From Macrostomum hystrix (Eukaryota > Platyhelminthes > Macrostomidae), in the NCBI GenBank assembly GCA_950097015.1, contig CATNEN010000034.1, positions 4,496,001-4,560,000 of the forward strand: a DNA stretch of 64,000 nt, read 5' to 3'. Positions 23,704-34,990 of the stretch are shown one piece after another. Position numbers and translations under genes: made by a program. Position 1 is the stretch's first letter; every line of letters starts with the position of its first letter. Under the pieces are notes generated by a model that was not told the origin of the DNA, did no database searches, and saw only the letters and a program-made list of their open reading frames with translations.

Positions 23704-24084
23704 ACGAGTACGAGTACGAGTACGAGGTTTCATACGAGATTTGGCATTTTCCGAGACTGTGTAGGGGCGACCTAGTAAGACCCAAGAAAATTCGATGTAG
23801 AATAATACCCATTTAAAACTACTTTGTTACCAAGGCAACGAGATTGGTGGCCGGAGGAGCGCTAGTAACAGTCCCGGGCAAAACAGGAAATGAAAGCAGT
23901 TGAATGACAGGCCAGGCCAGACGGGTGTGCACAGACAGGTGCGCGGATGTGTTATAGCACATCCCCACATCCCCACCCTCATCCTGACGCGAAAGCTGTG
24001 GATGAAGCGGAAACTAAATTCAGAAAGGTAAAAAAATTTAGAAGAAAAGCATGGCCAGACAGACACGGGGGTAATATTGAAGAC

Positions 24085-24140
24085 GAATCGAAGCTTATGA
24101 GGTCGGGGGTTCGAATTTCAGCCCAAGAAAGGGGAGAAAG
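24085..24140 (+). mobile_element. Possible degenerate tRNA-related SINE fragment
   Basis: A B-box match (GGTTCGAATTTC) preceded by a poor A-box region, in otherwise unique intron sequence. Only the B box is convincing. Confidence 0.25.
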
Positions 24141-24444
24141 TCCATTGACTGATTGCTGCTTGATATAGAAATTGTTGAATAGGTAAAAACTGCAGTTGCA
24201 GATGACGGGCAAAAATTTGGGGAAAAGCTTGCGGATCAGATGGAGTGCGGAGGGAGGGAAGGTAAGTCGAAGCGCGGATCGATGCATTCCAGTGCTGTAG
24301 GTCCGTGCGGAGGCGGCGACATTGCGAAATATGAAAACTTCCCCCTTCACTTTTTACAGTAGATCGAAATTGTTCAGTGGCACAACAGGTAATGGATTGA
24401 TAAATAGGGTTTAGTTTTGAATATGAAACCTTTCAATACACGAG

Positions 24445-24920
24445 AGGGCGGAAATCCATTCAGGGGCGGAAATCTAGGAGGGGCGGAAATCTAGGAGGGG
24501 CGGAAATATTGGAGGGGCGCAAATATTGGAGGGGCGCAAATATTGGAGGGGCGGAAATCTAGGAGGGGCAGAAATCTAGGAGGGGCGGAAATCTAGGAGG
24601 GGCGGAAATATTGGAGGGGTGGAAATCTAGGGGGGGGCGGAAATATTGGAGGGGCGGAAATCTAGGATGGGCGGAAATATTGGAGGGAGCGGGAATATTG
24701 GAGGGAGCGGAAAAATAGGAGGGGCGGAAATATAGGAGGGGCGGAAATATGAAGGGCGGAAATATAGGGTGGCGGAAATATGAAGGGCGGAAATATTGGA
24801 GGGAGCGGGAATAAAGGAGGGGCGGAAATATAGGAGGGCGGAAATATAGGAGGGGGCGGAAATATTGGGGGGCGGAAACATTGGAGGGGGCGGAAATAAA
24901 GGAGGGGGCGGAAATCTTAG
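24445..24920. repeat. About 17-bp purine-rich repeat
   Basis: Copies like GGAGGGGCGGAAATATT and GGAGGGGCGGAAATCTA with many length variants, ending about 240 bp from the FN3-5 donor. Confidence 0.92.
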
Positions 24921-25157
24921 AGGGACGCAGATCCTTTAAAAATTGGATCTCTTTCTAGGTGTGGCGGAATTCGTTCCGCAAATCCATCGAGGAGGGCGGG
25001 AATCGGGTCAGGAGTCGGACTAGTGACGGGGCAGAGTTCGGCAAGAATGTTACACCGAATGCTGTCGATGCTTGAAAATCAGATCAGGGATAGAAAATAG
25101 ATACTAACTGGCCCGACTAGAGACTAAAACAGAGCTAGAACCAGGAAGGCAACTCAC

Positions 25158-25478
25158 CCTGGCCTAGCGTGGCCACTGGGGCCGCAATGGTGGCAAAGGG
25201 TCCAACGTGGCTGCCACTGGAGACCGCAACTCGCACAATGTAGAGAGTCTTAGGCTCGAGGCCGCTGACTGTGTAGCGATATCTTCTGCGGATCTCAGCT
25301 TCGTTATCTACTTTGATCCGCTTCTCGCTGCTAGGCGGTTCCCCTCTGTCGGAGGCTTTGAAATAGGACACTGTCCATTGTTGAATGCCGCTCTTCAGTG
25401 TCTTTGGCGGCGACCATTCCACGGTGATGTCCTGGCCGTTAACTACTGTCGCTCTGACATCTTCCGGCGCATCCGGGT
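25158..25478 (-). CDS. Lar: Lar exon: FN3-5
   Basis: This is one FN3 domain in phase 1-1, 321 bp. It opens PDAPEDVRATVVNGQDITVE, has the strand VEWSPPKTLKSGIQQW and ends with LEPKTLYIVRVAVSSGSHVG and VATLGQ. The acceptor is TGAAACAG, and the first codon is completed to Asp by the G of the FN3-4 exon. The donor is CCAGG/GTGAGT, and the last G joins TG of FN3-6 to give Val. A TTAA-flanked foldback transposon starts only about 50 bp upstream of the acceptor, so the branch-point region lies very close to mobile DNA. Confidence 0.94.
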
Positions 25479-25525
25479 CTGTTTCAGTTGTAAATTAGTT
25501 TTATTAGTCAATTAATGCTTTCGCT

Positions 25526-26313
25526 TTAACAGTAGGACTACCAAGCCATTTTGCCGCCAGTTTTTATACCAAGGCCCCCCTGACAATTTTTTTCGCTGCA
25601 CCCGAACGGAACAATGCAAGCACACGAAACTCAAGAACACGGGCCAACTTCTTGTTGCGCATCTTCTGAAACAAGAAACATGTCGCCAGCTCTTCAGACC
25701 GTCGAGATATTCAATGTTTCTGGCCGAAGGTCTGATTTTTCCCATAAGAGCTAGTGTATTTCATACACCCCTATACACGAATTTGCACTGCGCCTCAGTG
25801 CGGCCTTGCCAGACCTTCAAACTTTATCAGCATGTCACCCGAATGTGCGAATCAACAAGTGGCACCAGCCGACTATGGAGTCCCTAAAGCGAATTTCTCT
25901 ACTTTCGCTGATCAAGCCTCGATATTGGCCTAAACTCAACAATTACTTGTTTAAGGTCCAGCTGCTCCGTCTAGATAAAGGTAGGTGACCACCGAAGTCG
26001 GAGATGATGCAAGCACATTCGGGTGACATGCTGATCAATTTTGAAGGTCTGGAAAGGCCGCACTGAGGCGCAGTGCAAATTCGTGTATAGGGGTGTATGA
26101 AATACACTAGCTCTTATGGGAAAAATCGGACCTTCGGCCAGAAACATTGAATATCTCGACGGTCTGAAGAGCTGGCGACATGTTTCTTGTTTCAGAAGAT
26201 GCGCAACAAAAAGTTGGCCCGTGTTCTTGAGTTTCGTGTGCTTGCATTGTTCCGTTCGGGTGCAGCAAAAAAATTGTCAGGGGGGAATCCCCCCTTGGTA
26301 GTTCTACTGTTAA
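25526..26313. mobile_element. TTAA-flanked foldback element (piggyBac-like MITE), copy 1
   Basis: The two ends are CAGTAGGACTACCAAG and its near-perfect inverse CTTGGTAGTTCTACTG, bounded on both sides by TTAA (25526-25529 and 26310-26313). The arms are about 300 bp each and inverted with only scattered mismatches, around a central spacer of about 150 bp. A TTAA target duplication is the mark of the piggyBac superfamily. There is no transposase frame, so the element is non-autonomous. It lies in the FN3-4/FN3-5 intron about 50 bp from the FN3-5 acceptor and would form a long hairpin in RNA. Confidence 0.8.
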
Positions 26314-26958
26314 TGCGGTCCAATTACATACTAATACGTATAGAGGATCAATGGGAGCAAGACACCAAAACCCATATATGCTACTACATAAGTAGAATGT
26401 AAGGCACATAAAAATAATTCACTTTTCTCGACAGTTGAAAGCCTATTATGGATTAATAGCACGTTATAAAACTTTTTTAATAGTCTTATATGGTTACAAA
26501 AGCAGTCACAGCAAACCCGATAGGAAAAAAGTATTAAACATTTTACTCGCCATGTTATAGTGCACGAGCTAATTAGGAAATTTCCGTCTATAAAACTAGT
26601 ATTATGCCTTTTTTACTGAATGGTAACTAAACTAAAACTAACTACAAAATATACTAACTAATTTTATAGTCCGATGCTAGGTAACTTATAGTTAATAACT
26701 CGCACTGATAGGTTGCTAAATGCGAAACATATATTTACAATACAAAGTTAAAACTGTTAAGACATGTTTAGCAGCGGAAAAGCTAAAAATACAACAGAAA
26801 AAACTAGATGGTATATTAAAAGTAATAAACGGAAGACGAAAAAAACTTTTATGATACCAAGTTCTTCTAAGAAACGCATGCGGTTAGTTAGAGCAATTTA
26901 AATAGCGTAGATTTGAGTAGCCGAAGTTTTCTAATGACTCAGTCAGTGGGATGGGAAC
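26314..26958 (-). other. Unassigned AT-rich intron stretch
   Basis: Unique AT-rich DNA between the TTAA element and the 23-bp array. No open frame of note, no repeat. Confidence 0.7.
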
Positions 26959-29576
26959 AGAAGAACAGGGCGCGGAAGTCAAGAAGAACAGGGGGCGGAA
27001 GTCGAGAAGAACAGGGGGCGGAAGTCAAGAAGAACAGGGGGCGGAAGTCAAGAAGAACAGGGGGCGGAAGTCGAGAAGAACAGGGGGCGGAAGTCGAGAA
27101 GAACAGGGCGCGGAAGTCAAGAAGAACAGGGGCGGAAGTCGAGAAGAACAGGGCGCGGAAGTCAAGTAGAACAGGGCGCGGAAGTCAAGAAGAACAGGGG
27201 GCGGAAGTCGAGAAGAACAGGGGGCGGAAGTCAAGAAGAACAGGGGGCGGAAGTCAAGAAGAACAGGGGGCGGAAGTCGAGAAGAACAGGGCGCGGAAGT
27301 CAAGTAGAACAGGGCGCGGAAGTCAAGAAGAACAGGGGGCGGAAGTCGAGAAGAACAGGGCGCGGAAGTCAAGAAGAACAGGGGGCGGAAGTCGAGAAGA
27401 ACAGGGGGCGGAAGTCAAGTAGAACAGGGCGCGGAAGTCAAGAAGAACAGGGGGCGGAAGTCGAGAAGAACAGGGGGCGGAAGTCAAGAAGAACAGGGCG
27501 CGGAAGTCAAGAAGAACAGGGGGCGGAAGTCAAGTAGAACAGGGCGCGGAAGTCAAGAAGAACAGGGGGCGGAAGTCGAGAAGAACAGGGGGCGGAAGTC
27601 AAGTAGAACAGGGGGCGGAAGTCGAGAAGAACAGGGGGCGGAAGTCAAGTAGAACAGGGGGCGGAAGTCAAGTAGAACAGGGGGCGGAAGTCAAAAAGAA
27701 CAGGGGGCGGAAGTCGAGAAGAACAGGGGCCGGAAGTCAAGTAGAACAGGGGGCGGAAGTCAAGAAGAACAGGGGGCGGAAGTCGAGAAGAACAGGGGGC
27801 GGAAGTCAAGTAGAACAGGGGGCGGAAGTCAAGTAGAACAGGGGGCGGAAGTCAAGAAAAACAGGGGGCGGAAGTCGAGAAGAACAGGGGGCGGAAGTCA
27901 AGAAGAACAGGGGGCGGAAGTCGAGAAGAACAGGGGGCGGAAGTCGAGAAGAACAGGGCGCGGAAGTCAAGAAGAACAGGGGCGGAAGTCGAGAAGAACA
28001 GGGCGCGGAAGTCAAGAAGAACAGGGGCGGAAGTCGAGAAGAACAGGGCGCGGAAGTCAAGTAGAACAGGGCGCGGAAGTCAAGAAGAACAGGGGGCGGA
28101 AGTCGAGAAGAACAGGGGGCGGAAGTCAAGAAGAACAGGGGGCGGAAGTCGAGAAGAACAGGGGGCGGAAGTCAAGAAGAACAGGGCGCGGAAGTCAAGA
28201 AGAACAGGGGGCGGAAGTCGAGAAGAACAGGGGGCGGAAGTCAAGTAGAACAGGGCGCGGAAGTCAAGAAGAACAGGGGGCGGAAGTCGAGAAGAACAGG
28301 GGGCGGAAGTCAAGTAGAACAGGGGGCGGAAGTCGAGAAGAACAGGGGGCGGAAGTCAAGTAGAACAGGGGGCGGAAGTTAAGTAGAACAGGGCGCGGAA
28401 GTCAAGTAGAACAGGGGGCGGAAGTCAAGAAGAACAGGGGGCGGAAGTCAAGTAGAACAGGGGGCGGAAGTCAAGTAGAACAGGGGGCGGAAGTCAAGAA
28501 AAACAGGGGGCGGAAGTCAAGTAGAACAGGGGCGGAAGTCAAGAAGAACAGGGGGCGGAAGTCAAGTAGAACAGGGGCGGAAGTCGAGAAGAACAGGGCG
28601 CGGAAGTCAAGAAGAACAGGGGGCGGAAGTCAAGTAGAACAGGGCGCGGAAGTCAAGTAGAACAGGGCGCGGAAGTCAAGTAGAACAGGGCGCGGAAGTC
28701 AAGTAGAACAGGGCGCGGAAGTCAAGAAGAACAGGGGGCGGAAGTCGAGAAGAACAGGGGGCGGAAGTCAAGTAGAACAGGGCGCGGAAGTCAAGAAGAA
28801 CAGGGGGCGGAAGTCGAGAAGAACAGGGGGCGGAAGTCAAGAAGAACAGGGGGCGGAAGTCAAGAAGAACAGGGGGCGGAAGTCAAGAAGAACAGGGGGC
28901 GGAAGTCAAGAAGAACTGGGGGCGGAAGTCAAGAAGAACAGGGGGCGGAAGTCGAGAAGAACAGGGGGCGGAAGTCGAGAAGAACAGGGGGCGGAAGTCA
29001 AGTAGAACAGGGCGCGGAAGTCAAGAAGAACAGGGGGCGGAAGTCGAGAAGAACAGGGGGCGGAAGTCAAGTAGAACAGGGGGCGGAAGTCGAGAAGAAC
29101 AGGGGGCGGAAGTCAAGTAGAACAGGGGGCGGAAGTTCAAGTAGAACAGGGGCGCGGAAGTCAAGTAGAACAGGGGGCGGAAGTCGAGAAGAACAGGGGG
29201 CGGAAGTCAAGTAGAACAGGGGGCGGAAGTCAAGTAGAAACAGGGGGCGGAAGTCAAGTAGAAACAGGGGGCGGAAGTCAAGTAGAACAGGGGGCGGAAG
29301 TCAAGAAGAACAGGGGGCGGAAGTCAAGTAGAACAGGGGCGGAAGTCAAGAAGAACAGGGCGCGGAAGTCAAGAAGAACAGGGGGCGGAAGTCGAGAAGA
29401 ACAGGGGGCGGAAGTCAAGAAGAACAGGGGGCGGAAGTCAAGTAGAACAGGGGGCGGAAGTTAAGTAGAACAGGGGGTGGAAGTCAAGAAGAACAGGGGG
29501 CGGAAGTTAAGTAGAACAGGGGGCGGAAGTCAAGAAGAACAGGGGGCGGAAGTCAAGTAGAACAGGGGCGGAAGTG
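26959..29576. repeat. 23-bp minisatellite, 2.6 kb
   Basis: About 113 copies of a unit with AAGAACAGGGGGCGGAAGTC, varying in AAG/GAG/TAG and GGG/CGC. It fills most of the FN3-4/FN3-5 intron and ends about 48 bp from the FN3-4 donor. Confidence 0.97.
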
Positions 29577-29624
29577 AGGAATGGAACTGAGGAATATGGG
29601 GCCGGGCATGGGGGCGGAACAAAC

Positions 29625-29945
29625 CTGACTCATCAGTCTGGAACCAGGCCATTGGTGTAAACACGCCAGCCCCAACTGAGGTGTTTGCCGCCAGCTCAAC
29701 TGAATAATTTCTATACGGCCGCAGGCCCGTAACATTGGCGCAGGAAGCGTTGACATTGAGACGAAGGACTCCAGCGCTATCGCCGCCGCTGCCGCCGCCG
29801 CCGGTCCGCCTGATGGGGCGCCACCGCAGGGTGTAGCCAGCGAGTTGGCCATTCCAGGTGGACCGGGGCGGCGGCAGCCAGCAGAAGCTGAGAGAAGCGG
29901 CGGTGCGCGACTTCAATACCAGATTTCGCGGCGGTTCGCCGGGTG
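29625..29945 (-). CDS. Lar: Lar exon: FN3-4
   Basis: One FN3 domain in phase 1-1, 321 bp. Visible landmarks are PGEPPRNLVLKSRTAASLSF, CWLPPPRSTWNGQLAGYTLR, a glycine-rich loop (RRTGGGGSGGDSAG) and the end LRPYRNYSVELAANTSVGAG plus FQTDES. Three N-glycosylation sequons are present (NASC, NVT, NYS). The acceptor is GCCTATAG, preceded by a pyrimidine-poor tract. The donor is TCAG/GTTTGT, weaker than the other donors in this gene. A 2.6-kb, 23-bp-unit minisatellite ends only about 48 bp downstream of the donor. Confidence 0.93.
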
Positions 29946-30069
29946 CTATAGGCGAGAATATTTGTTTAACAGTATTTGCATCCAACTCTCGGTCAATTGG
30001 CGGGACGCGAAAGACGCAGAACACAGAGCGATTAACAGTACAAAGACTACGGGGGATTTCAAATAGCCA

Positions 30070-30366
30070 CATTTTCATTTTCTTCTGTATCTCTTAAAAT
30101 ATTCAACCAATCGGCATGAAAATCCAGAACACGGGCTAAAATTTCCGCTCTTATCCGATGAAACAACTTGCAGATGCAGAGTCACAAGACATCGGCATCG
30201 TCGAGTTATTCAACGATTCTCGCCGGTGTGTCTTGGTGGCAAAAACCACCAATGTAGGGAGCTATCTTGAAGTTGGCAGTGGGCATTTGAAATACCCCGT
30301 GGGTCTTTGCCTATGGGGGGGAAGCGTGGTCAAGAACCAGAGGTTCTTTGCGACAAAAGTAATATA
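30070..30366. mobile_element. Possible diverged relative of the TTAA element
   Basis: Several short blocks occur in the same order as in the TTAA element copies: GAACACGGGC, a GAAACAA block, CGTCGAG followed by TATTCAA-like and GCCGG-like blocks, and a segment before a G-run. No convincing termini or TTAA borders were found. It could be an old, degraded member of that family in the FN3-3/FN3-4 intron. Confidence 0.3.
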
Positions 30367-30507
30367 ACAAAAGGGAAAATTATAATCGCACTTGTTGATC
30401 TGCGCTCATACATAAATAGATAATTCACGCATGCGCTGGTTTCAATTGACTGCAGTCTACAATCATGTCATTTTGTGACAGTGAACCCGCAGCCAATGAG
30501 GAGGCAA

Positions 30508-30572
30508 TTCCGCCCACCCGCGGATTCGAACTCAAGGACCTTGGTGCGTTAGACCGCTCAGCCACTGACCCC
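30508..30572 (-). mobile_element. tRNA-Leu/Ser-like SINE head
   Basis: The minus strand reads TGGCTGAGCGGTCTAACGC (canonical A box) and GAGTTCGAATCCGCGGG (canonical B box) with the right spacing for an RNA polymerase III promoter. There is no proper anticodon stem or variable arm, so it is a SINE head rather than a tRNA gene. Downstream sequence shows no clear tail. Confidence 0.55.
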
Positions 30573-31019
30573 TATTATGTTACCTTGGATTGTTTGTTAC
30601 TAATCTATTTGAAAACAATGGTCTATCAAAGCCAGCACAAGGGTATTACTCAAAAGAAAATGTGAGTCCTTTCTAGCATGCGCGGAGGGGTGGTTGGTTT
30701 TTTGATGGAAAAAATTGGGTTGAGGAAAAAGCCAATCGTAGTAAATAGTAATGGTTTAGGTAAAATAAAAAAACAATGCCATTTGCGTGCTTTTCAAACG
30801 AAATTGGCCTCAGTAATTGTATAAGGTTAGATGATTTTAATTATGTCATGCAGAACTAGTTCCTGGATAACAATGTGAACAAAAAAGGATAATAAAATGT
30901 AAAAAACGGAACTACATAAAAAAACTTAAAAAGAATAGAATTTTCAAGATAAGCTAGTGTTGCTCTAACTAAGATAGAGTAAATTAAAATTTTCTATAGT
31001 TTTCCCTAGTCAAGCAGAT

Positions 31020-31530
31020 TCTAATTGGCTGTAGGCTAAAAAACTGTGTTAACCAAGTCTGACACCCACCTTACGCCAGAGTCTTCTGATTGGCTTAGTG
31101 TCAGAAGATTTTCTGCCCAAGTCTAACTGCTGCCCCACTCCGGCGCTCTAATAGTTATAGCCAATTTAGAGCTTCGCGACTTTTCATTGGCTGGAGCAAT
31201 GTACGATTTTTCTAGCCCAGTTTGACAGCCACCTCACGCCGGCATTTGAAATCTAATATAATACTCAAAGATTCCCAGCTTCTGATTGGCCTAGGGTCTG
31301 AAGATTTTCTGCCCCAGTTTAACAGCTGCCCCACTCCGGCGCTCTAATAGTTATAGCCAATTTAGAGCTTCGCGACTTTTCATTGGCTGGAGCAATGTAC
31401 GATTTTTCTAGCCCAGCATGACAGCCAACCCAAGCCCGCTTTTGAAAATCTTGGGGGACTAATAGATTCGAGCTTCTGACTGGCTTAGGGTCGGAAGATT
31501 TTCTATCCCGGAACGACGCCACGTCACGCT
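31020..31530. repeat. About 196-bp tandem duplication, 2.5 copies, with CCAAT motifs
   Basis: The block from GCCCCACTCCGGCGCTC through GCGACTTTTCATTGGCTGG to TTTTTCTAGCCCAG occurs at about 31132 and again at 31328, and a third diverged copy flanks it. Each unit has inverted CCAAT boxes (CTGATTGGCTTA, TTCATTGGCTGG). Confidence 0.85.
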
Positions 31531-31649
31531 GGCCCTTTAATAACCAGATTGAATTAAAAGCTATAAGACGACGAATTAAGAGACTATGTGTGCGGATTCA
31601 AAGCAAAATCAACACAAAAATGTGTAACTAGCTCGCAGTTTCTACTCAC

Positions 31650-31962
31650 TGAACTCCATTGTACGGCAGACTACAGTCTCAGGTAGACATGCCCCGGCTG
31701 CCCTGCACATTAATTGGAGTCAGCTGCAGGTGATAACTAGTGCTCGGCCTCAAGTCCTTGAGCTTATAGCCGGGCTCCGGTTTGGCCTCGATTGCGATTT
31801 CCACCTCTTCTCGTTGGGTATCATCGTAGCTAGCGGACGATTTGTAGGAGAGCATGTAATTGGCGACGCGGCCGAGGTCCTGGTTGAGCAGGGGGTCCCA
31901 GTACAGCTGGAGAGTGTTGGCATCCAAAGCCAGGCATTGGAAGCCCTTCGGCTGAGAGGCCA
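31650..31962 (-). CDS. Lar: Lar exon: FN3-3, with an apparent 1-base insertion near its 3' end
   Basis: The exon opens ASQPKGFQCLALDANTLQLY, has YWDPLLNQDLGRVANYMLSY and the end LRPSTSYHLQLTPINVQGSR. After GMST the frame hits TGA. Removing one T there restores ETVVCRTMEF, the expected last FN3 strand, and leads to a good donor (TTCA/GTGAGT) whose last A joins CA of FN3-4 in the correct phase. The length, 313, is one more than a multiple of three, whereas every other phase 1-1 exon here is an exact multiple. The simplest explanation is a single-base sequencing or assembly error; a real frameshift allele that truncates the receptor is the alternative. The acceptor is CACCTGCAG after a CT-rich tract. 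Confidence 0.9.
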
Positions 31963-33307
31963 CTGCAGGTGAAGGAGAGAGAGAGTGAGGTGGGTGCTGT
32001 GAACTGTTCGTATCAATCTTGAGTCTTGACTAGAATATCGATCCTTGAGATTCCTTCTCAGTGCTTTCACGAACAACAGCTAAAAAACCAGAGTTAACGG
32101 TATGTGGAAGTGAGTCAGCTTCAGATTATCTCTCAGTAATATGCAATTAAAACTTTTTTAAACTACCTGACTAAGTACATCACAAATCCCATTGCGAAAC
32201 CTCCCCCACGTGCCTTTTTGGGTCATTGTTGAAAATAACGAGCTTGGCTGAAATCGCTGCTAAAAATAATCATTAAGAAAATAACTAATAAAAGTACATC
32301 GCGCGCCAAATTAAGATTTAATTCTGTTTCTCAGCTCGCGCGCAATGTGACTTTTGTTTTTATCGGCACTCTTTGCTATCACATAATTTTAGCAGCGCTC
32401 GCGCAGCCGCAGGCGCATGTTTGCATCATGCTACTGCCTGGCAGTTGGGCAGTAGAGTAGTACGCGCGTGAATGCTTAGAAATCAGGTTAATATTTTTTT
32501 CTGTGTCACTGTGAAAACTTTTCAATAAGATATGCTTGTTTGTTTCTCTAGAGTGCCTGAAAATGTGCTAACCATTTTGAGTATTCTAAAATGTAATTCT
32601 TGATAAACATAACCTCGTTAAATAAAAGCTTTTATTCTAGGAATATTTTCTAAAGAAAAACATGTGTTAGTAAATGGAGTTAAATGCATAGCTCGTAAAC
32701 ACTTACATAGATAAACAAATTGATACTAAAAAGCCAGACTTAAAATGTAATAGTACAACATTCGCCTCTTTATTTTCTAATCATACTAAAAAGCAAAACC
32801 ATGGAACTAAACGAACAGACCTAAAGTAGTTTGAAGATTGGAAAAATAAATCTAAGTTCTAGCTAGTAAGTTCATTCCTCCCTAAAGACTACAATGTTAA
32901 GCTAGGATAGCAATTCTAAAAAAGGAAAGTTGTTGAGAAAAAATATCTGTGTGTACTTCGGTTCGCAGATTTTTGGCAAATCGATTGATTCATCATGTCC
33001 AACCGTAACATAAGTGTACTCCATAATTGAAACAACATCTAAAACTGTTTTGGTGCAAAATAAATAAAAACTCAAACAATTATTGTGCAAAAACACGCAT
33101 GTGCATTACTACTGACTAGAAAATAAGTAGTAGAATAGGAAAATGTTTATGTAAAAGTAAAATGCTAATCATGTCTAGTGCTGCTTCGATTTACCAGCTA
33201 TAGCAGGAATGTATTAGAAATTCGCTAACTATAGGGTGGGGTTTTCTGTTCATAAATTGGGGAAAGCAGTCTTGACTGGTTTGTGTCGATGGTGGCGGCG
33301 CGCTTAC

Positions 33308-33316
33308 CGTGCTGGT
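33308..33316 (-). CDS. Lar: Candidate 9-nt microexon between FN3-2 and FN3-3
   Basis: A 9-nt segment ACCAGCACG is flanked by an acceptor ending CATTTTATAG behind a pyrimidine-rich tract and by a donor GTAAGC. In phase 1 it would insert Asn-Gln-His before the start of FN3-3 and keep the frame. Very small in-frame cassettes are typical of LAR-family receptors. In an intron of about 7 kb a chance hit of this quality is not unlikely, so only transcript evidence can confirm it. Confidence 0.25.
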
Positions 33317-33805
33317 CTATAAAATGGGGGTTTAGGAAAAAATAAACGCAAATATAGCACACGGATTGAGACAGGTGGTACGCGAAGGAAAGGTTAACAT
33401 TGCGCTGCGGCTTCTGGGGTCATCATAAATAGTTTTTTTATTATCTGTTTAAGATGAGGAATTAAAAAATGGTCAATTGCGCAAGTCAGCAATAGGGGTT
33501 GGTTTGATAAAAGAGGGATTGATAAATACTTTCTTCAGTCGCGCAAATGAGAAGAAGTCTGTACGCTATTCTTCTCTTTGTATTTAAGGAAAAGGTGCTT
33601 CAGAAGGTAAAAAGATAAGCGCGGCGTATTTGCGAATGATGTTCGAGTAAAAACTTCCGGGTCTAGGATAAGAACAGGTAGGATATAAACAGGTATAAAA
33701 TATCTTTAAGGATTTTTTATCCTCCTCAAGCCTCTTCAGGTCTTAAGATGTTACTACGGGCCGATAACTGCATTTGGTTCCTCTTCCAAAACTAGTAAAA
33801 ATAGA

Positions 33806-34990
33806 TTGAAGCGGGCACTTGTAGGTTGGAGTGGAACTCGTCCTTCGGAGGAAGAATTGGTTGGAGCGGGCACTTGTAGGTTGGAGTGGAACTCCTCCTT
33901 CAGAGGAAGAATTGGTTGGAGCGGGCACTTGTAGGTTGGAGTGGAACTCGTCCTTCGGAGGAAGAATTGGTTGGAGCGGGTACTCTGGGTTGGAGTGGAA
34001 CTCCTCCTTCAGAGGAAGAATTTGTTGGAGCGGGCACTCTGGGTTGGAGTGGAACTCGTCCTTCGGAGGAAGAATTGGTTGGAGCGGGCACTCTGGGTTG
34101 GAGTGGAACTCGTCCTTCGGAGAAAGAATTGGTTGGAGCGGGCACTCTGGGTTGGAGTGGAACTCGTCCTTCGGAGAAAGAATTGGTTGGAGCGGGCACT
34201 CTGGGTTGGAGTGGAACTCGTCCTTCGGAGGAAGAATTGGTTGGAGCGGGCACTCTGGGTTGGAGTGGAACTCGTCCTTCGGAGAAAGAATTGGTTGGAG
34301 CGGGCACTCTGGGTTGGAGTGGAACTCGTCCTTCGGAGGAAGAATTGGTTGGAGCGGGCACTCTGGGTTGGAGTGGAACTCGTCCTTCGGAGGAAGACTT
34401 GGTTGGAGCGGGCACTCTGGGTTGGAATGGAACTCGTCCTTCGGAGGAAGAATTGGTTGGAGCGGGCACTCTGGGTTGGAGTGGAACTCGTCCTTCGGAG
34501 AAAGAATTGGTTGGAGCGGGCACTCTGGGTTGGAGTGGAACTCGTCCTTCGGAGGAAGAATTGGTTGGAGCGGGCACTCTGGGTTGGAGTGGAACTCCAC
34601 CTTCAGAGGAAGAATTTGTTGGAGCGGGCACTCTGGGTTGGAATGGAACTCCTCCTTCGGAGGAAGAATTGGTTGGAGCGGGCACTCTGGGTTGGAGTAG
34701 AACTTCTCCTTCGGAGAAAGAATTGGTTGGAGCGGGCACTCTGGGTTGGAGTAGAACTTCTCCTTCGGAGAAAGAATTGGTTGGAGCGGGCACTCTGGGT
34801 TTGAGTGGAACTCGTCCTTCAGAGGAAGAATTGGTTGGAGCGGGCACTCTGGGTTGGAATGGAACTCCTCCTTCGGAGGAAGAATTGGTTGGAGCGGGTA
34901 CTCTGGGTTTGAGTGGAACTCGTCCTTCAGAGGAAGAATTGGTTGGAGCGGGCACTCTGGGTTGGAATGGAACTCCTCCTTCGAGGGGAC
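33806..34990. repeat. 54-bp minisatellite
   Basis: About 22 copies of a unit containing GGTTGGAGCGGGCACTCTGG and CTCGTCCTTCGGAGGAAG. The 54-bp period (18 codons) leaves four of six frames open for hundreds of codons, but no start context, splice sites or conservation argue for coding. Leftmost units have CTTGTAGG instead of CTCTGGG. Confidence 0.95.

Larger units (their letters stand above)
29946..31649 (-). other. Intron between FN3-3 and FN3-4
   Basis: Contains a possible TTAA-element relic, a SINE head and the 196-bp tandem duplication. The stretch 30573-31019 is AT-rich with no feature. Confidence 0.8.

Noticed and set aside
30508-30572. A functional tRNA gene
   Set aside because: A and B boxes are good, but no anticodon stem or acceptor stem pairs properly; better read as a SINE head.
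32701-32735. Candidate microexon of 19 nt with a GTAAGTG donor in the FN3-2/FN3-3 intron
   Set aside because: The length is not divisible by three and would shift the frame.
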